Shown here in pieces: positions 22,935 through 25,011 of a stretch of 25,011 nt of DNA; positions within the stretch are counted from its first letter, which is position 1, and every line of letters begins with the position of its first letter. The DNA is taken from NCBI GenBank assembly GCA_051006515.1, contig JBPCTD010000070.1:1-25011 (forward strand). Direction: 5' to 3'. The DNA comes from ZLKRG08 sp051006515. GTDB taxonomy: Bacteria; Actinomycetota; Actinomycetes; Nanopelagicales; Nanopelagicaceae. The notes under the pieces are model-generated. The model worked only from the letters and a program-made list of their open reading frames with translations, was not told the origin of the DNA and did not search any database. The position numbers and the translations under genes are program-made.

Positions 22935-24284
22935 TTACTCGGCTGGAGTTGCTTCAGCAGTTTCTGCTGCTTTAGCCGCTTCTTTCTGTTTCTTGTGTGC
23001 CATGAAGCGTGCTTGAGCTTCAGCGTATTGGCGCTCCCACTCTTCGCGTTGCGCTTCGTAACCTGGCTTCCATTCCTGAGCATCTGCATCAAATCCTTCC
23101 GGATAGATGAAGTTGCCTTCGGCGTCATAGCGAGCTGGCATGCCGTACTGTGTTGGATCGAACGCCTCAACTTCGATCTCCGCACCTTCGTTTGCTTGCT
23201 TTAGTGAAAGCGAGATACGACGACGCTCTAGATCGATATCAATGATCTTTACAAATAGTTCGTCGCCTACTTGTACAACCTGCTCTGGAATTTCAACATG
23301 GCGCTCAGCAAGCTCGGAGATATGTACCAAGCCTTCGATTCCTTCGTGTACGCGAATAAATGCACCGAATGGAACTAACTTAGTTACTACACCTGGCACC
23401 ACAGTATTTATGGTGTGAGTGCGAGCAAATGCTTGCCATGGATCTTCTTGAGTTGCCTTTAATGACAATGAAACGCGTTCGCGCTCAAAATCAACTTCGA
23501 GAACTTCAACTGTTACCTCGTCGCCAACTTCTACAACTTCAGAAGGGTGATCAATATGCTTCCAAGATAGCTCAGAAACGTGAACCAAACCATCAACGCC
23601 GCCAAGATCGACGAATGCGCCGAAGTTAACGATTGATGAAATCACGCCAGTACGCACCTGTCCCTTTTGAAGCTGGTTCAAGAAGGTAGTACGTGATTCT
23701 GATTGAGTCTGCTCTAAGTATGCACGACGAGAAAGAACAACGTTATTACGATTCTTATCTAATTCGATAATACGTGCTTCAACAGTTTTACCGATATATG
23801 GTGAAAGATCGCGAACCCGACGCATCTCTACTAAAGATGCTGGTAGGAAACCGCGTAGTCCGATATCAACAATCAAACCACCTTTTACAACTTCGATGAC
23901 AGTTACGGTTACGACTTCGTCGCGTTCCTTCTTGCCTTCGATTTCGCCCCATGCCTTTTCATACTGAGCGCGCTTCTTTGAAAGAATTAAACGGCCTTCT
24001 TTATCTTCCTTCTGAAGAACTAGGGCCTCAATGCTCTCTCCAACCTTGACCAATTCATTTGGATCAACGTCGTTGCGAATAGATAATTCGCGAGATGGGA
24101 TAACACCCTCTGTCTTATATCCGACGTCTACTAGAACTTCGTCGCGATCTACCTGGACGATTACGCCAGAAACTAGATCACCGTCATTGAAATTTCGGAT
24201 TGTGCCTTCGATTGCGGCTAGAAAATCTTCTGCTGAGCCGATGTCATTGATTGCAATTGAGCTCAGTTTATTTGATGTGGTCAA
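22935..24284 (-). CDS. rpsA: 30S ribosomal protein S1
   Basis: S1 helps the small subunit bind mRNA. The 449-residue protein has four S1 RNA-binding domains: about 33-102 (starting GDLVSGVIVQV), 120-185 (VVTVTVIEVVKGG), 205-275 (GQVRTGVISSIVNFGAFVDLGG) and 290-362 (VVPGVVTKLVPFGAF). An acidic/alanine-rich tail follows. Four domains is usual for actinobacteria, against six in E. coli. The start is TTG, with CGGAG five or so bases upstream; no ATG or GTG fits. A weak start codon and inverted repeats upstream suggest controlled translation, as S1 is autoregulated in E. coli. A terminator follows the gene. Confidence 0.96.
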   Translation of the reverse strand: MTTSNKLSSIAINDIGSAEDFLAAIEGTIRNFNDGDLVSGVIVQVDRDEVLVDVGYKTEGVIPSRELSIRNDVDPNELVKVGESIEALVLQKEDKEGRLILSKKRAQYEKAWGEIEGKKERDEVVTVTVIEVVKGGLIVDIGLRGFLPASLVEMRRVRDLSPYIGKTVEARIIELDKNRNNVVLSRRAYLEQTQSESRTTFLNQLQKGQVRTGVISSIVNFGAFVDLGGVDGLVHVSELSWKHIDHPSEVVEVGDEVTVEVLEVDFERERVSLSLKATQEDPWQAFARTHTINTVVPGVVTKLVPFGAFIRVHEGIEGLVHISELAERHVEIPEQVVQVGDELFVKIIDIDLERRRISLSLKQANEGAEIEVEAFDPTQYGMPARYDAEGNFIYPEGFDADAQEWKPGYEAQREEWERQYAEAQARFMAHKKQKEAAKAAETAEATPAE

Positions 24285-24321
24285 GATACTCCGTAGGGAT
24301 TAATTTAAGTAGTAGGAATGG

Positions 24322-24340
24322 GTGTTAATGGATTTAACAC
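24322..24340. repeat. Inverted repeat 1 upstream of rpsA
   Basis: GTGTTAA, five-base loop, TTAACAC: a perfect seven-base inverted repeat lying in the probable rpsA leader, 38 bases before the TTG start. It could form an mRNA hairpin or be a protein-binding palindrome. Confidence 0.8.
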
Positions 24341-24342
24341 TC

Positions 24343-24361
24343 AACTTGCGAAGGGCAAGTT
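24343..24361. repeat. Inverted repeat 2 upstream of rpsA
   Basis: AACTTGC, five-base loop, GCAAGTT: a second perfect seven-base inverted repeat, two bases from the first and with the same stem and loop lengths. It overlaps the candidate rpsA -10 element, so it might act as a DNA operator instead of an RNA hairpin. Confidence 0.8.
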
Positions 24362-24386
24362 TATGGGTGGCTCTAACAATGGGCAA
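24358..24386 (-). promoter_or_regulatory. Candidate rpsA promoter
   Basis: On the minus strand TTGCCC (24386-24381), a 17-base spacer, and TAAACT (24363-24358) match the TTGnnn/TAnnnT housekeeping pattern with ideal spacing. Transcription would start near 24351, within inverted repeat 2, giving a leader of about 65 bases. Confidence 0.5.
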
Positions 24387-24441
24387 ATTAGCTAAATTTG
24401 GTGAGAAATCCACGCGTAAATGATTTAGGCTAGTGGGAGAA

Positions 24442-25011
24442 ATGAAGCAATATTTAGAATTATTAAAGATTCCACTAGCCCGAAACCTCTTAATCGCAGC
24501 TACCCCGGCACGTATGGCCTATTCAATGATTGGCCTAGCAATTTTCTTTAAGACTGAAAGAACTTTAGATTCAATTCCATTAGCAGGATTAGCGCTTGGA
24601 TTAAATGCGCTAGCAGGTTCATTAACTGCCGGAATTCGTGGCAGCATCATTGATCGCTTTGGACAAAAATGGCCGATCAGGATTTTAGTTCCCGGTTATG
24701 CAATTGGAATCATTGCACTAAATATTGCATCTACAAAAACTGAAATTCTAATTTGGGCATTTGTACTTGGAGTATCTGCTCCACCAATCAACTTATCCGT
24801 GCGCCCACTTTGGAAACAGATTGTTGGCGAAAAATTGGTCCGAAATGCCTACGGCTTAGATACCGCGGTGATGAATAGCGTTGGTGTAATTGGCCCAGCA
24901 ATCGCCACTACAGTTTCACTATCTTCTCATCCTGGATACGCCCTTGGATTCTGTTCTGCGCTAATGATTCTTGGTGGTATCGGACTAGAGATCACAATTA
25001 ATCACCGAAAT
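24442..25011 (+). CDS. MFS-type transporter, N-terminal part
   Basis: An open frame of 190 codons runs to the window edge without a stop. The product has about five to six hydrophobic membrane segments. Between the second and third segments lies RGSIIDRFGQKW, the major facilitator loop pattern (usually GxxxDRxGxR/K). The substrate cannot be inferred. The ATG at 24442 is preceded by GGGAGA, but only one base away, too close for a normal ribosome binding site. A GTG three codons upstream is in frame. The nearby TAGGCT suggests a very short leader. It is divergent from rpsA, and the C-terminal half lies outside the window. Confidence 0.75.
   Translation, partial: MKQYLELLKIPLARNLLIAATPARMAYSMIGLAIFFKTERTLDSIPLAGLALGLNALAGSLTAGIRGSIIDRFGQKWPIRILVPGYAIGIIALNIASTKTEILIWAFVLGVSAPPINLSVRPLWKQIVGEKLVRNAYGLDTAVMNSVGVIGPAIATTVSLSSHPGYALGFCSALMILGGIGLEITINHRN

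Larger units (their letters stand above)
24285..24441. other. Divergent rpsA-MFS intergenic region
   Basis: This 157-base spacer holds a candidate rpsA promoter, two adjacent perfect seven-base inverted repeats and the rpsA ribosome binding site. On the other strand TAGGCT (24426-24431) could be a -10 for the transporter, ten bases before its ATG. No RNA gene is evident. Confidence 0.6.

Noticed and set aside
1..25011. CRISPR arrays, mobile elements, tRNA or rRNA genes
   Set aside because: No regularly spaced repeats, transposase motifs, att-like duplications or cloverleaf-like sequences were seen; the region is continuous conserved housekeeping genes.

Overview
This window looks like a chromosomal, core-genome segment of a small-genome, AT-leaning actinobacterium. 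The best guess is the freshwater acI group (Nanopelagicales, such as Planktophila or Nanopelagicus). The phylum call rests on several things together: RbpA, WhiA, a SufR-headed suf operon, a four-domain ribosomal protein S1 with an acidic tail, and the gene order rapZ-yvcK-whiA-gap-pgk-tpiA-secG. The lineage guess rests only on base composition and tight packing. Twenty near-complete or complete genes fill almost the whole 25 kb, plus one truncated gene at the right edge and a bare start codon at the left edge. No gene-free stretch exceeds about 160 bases. I saw no tRNA, rRNA, insertion sequence, phage gene or CRISPR array.

Layout. (1) 1-3194, minus strand: sufR-sufB-sufD, the start of an Fe-S cluster assembly operon that continues off the left edge. 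(2) 3335-8778, plus strand: ctaA (heme A synthase) followed by tkt, tal and pgi, joined by 4-base start/stop overlaps. (3) 8775-12442, minus strand: gap-pgk-tpiA, a terminator at the tpiA stop codon, then secG and rbpA. The rbpA and pgi stop codons overlap tail to tail. (4) 12539-22846, minus strand: a seven-gene run coaE-uvrB-uvrA-uvrC-rapZ-yvcK-whiA, holding the complete UvrABC nucleotide-excision repair system, the last step of coenzyme A synthesis and the conserved rapZ-yvcK-whiA trio. (5) 22935-24284, minus strand: rpsA with its own terminator and a structured upstream region. (6) 24442-end, plus strand: the N-terminal part of an MFS-type membrane transporter.

How the genes work together. 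tkt, tal, pgi, gap, pgk and tpiA make up most of the interconversion between the non-oxidative pentose phosphate pathway and glycolysis/gluconeogenesis. YvcK is a known partner of central carbon flux. The oxidative-branch genes (zwf, opcA, pgl) that in many actinobacteria sit in this neighbourhood are not here. SufB, SufD and SufR make and sense Fe-S clusters. CtaA makes heme A for cytochrome c oxidase.

I did not find an undescribed multi-gene system; this is an ordinary housekeeping region, unusually compact. The points worth a second look are regulatory or architectural: an inverted repeat over the sufR start codon, two tandem inverted repeats before rpsA, a coaE promoter apparently nested in the rpsA terminator, a terminator-like hairpin directly ahead of gap, and uvrB and uvrA lying in one reading frame separated by a single stop codon.
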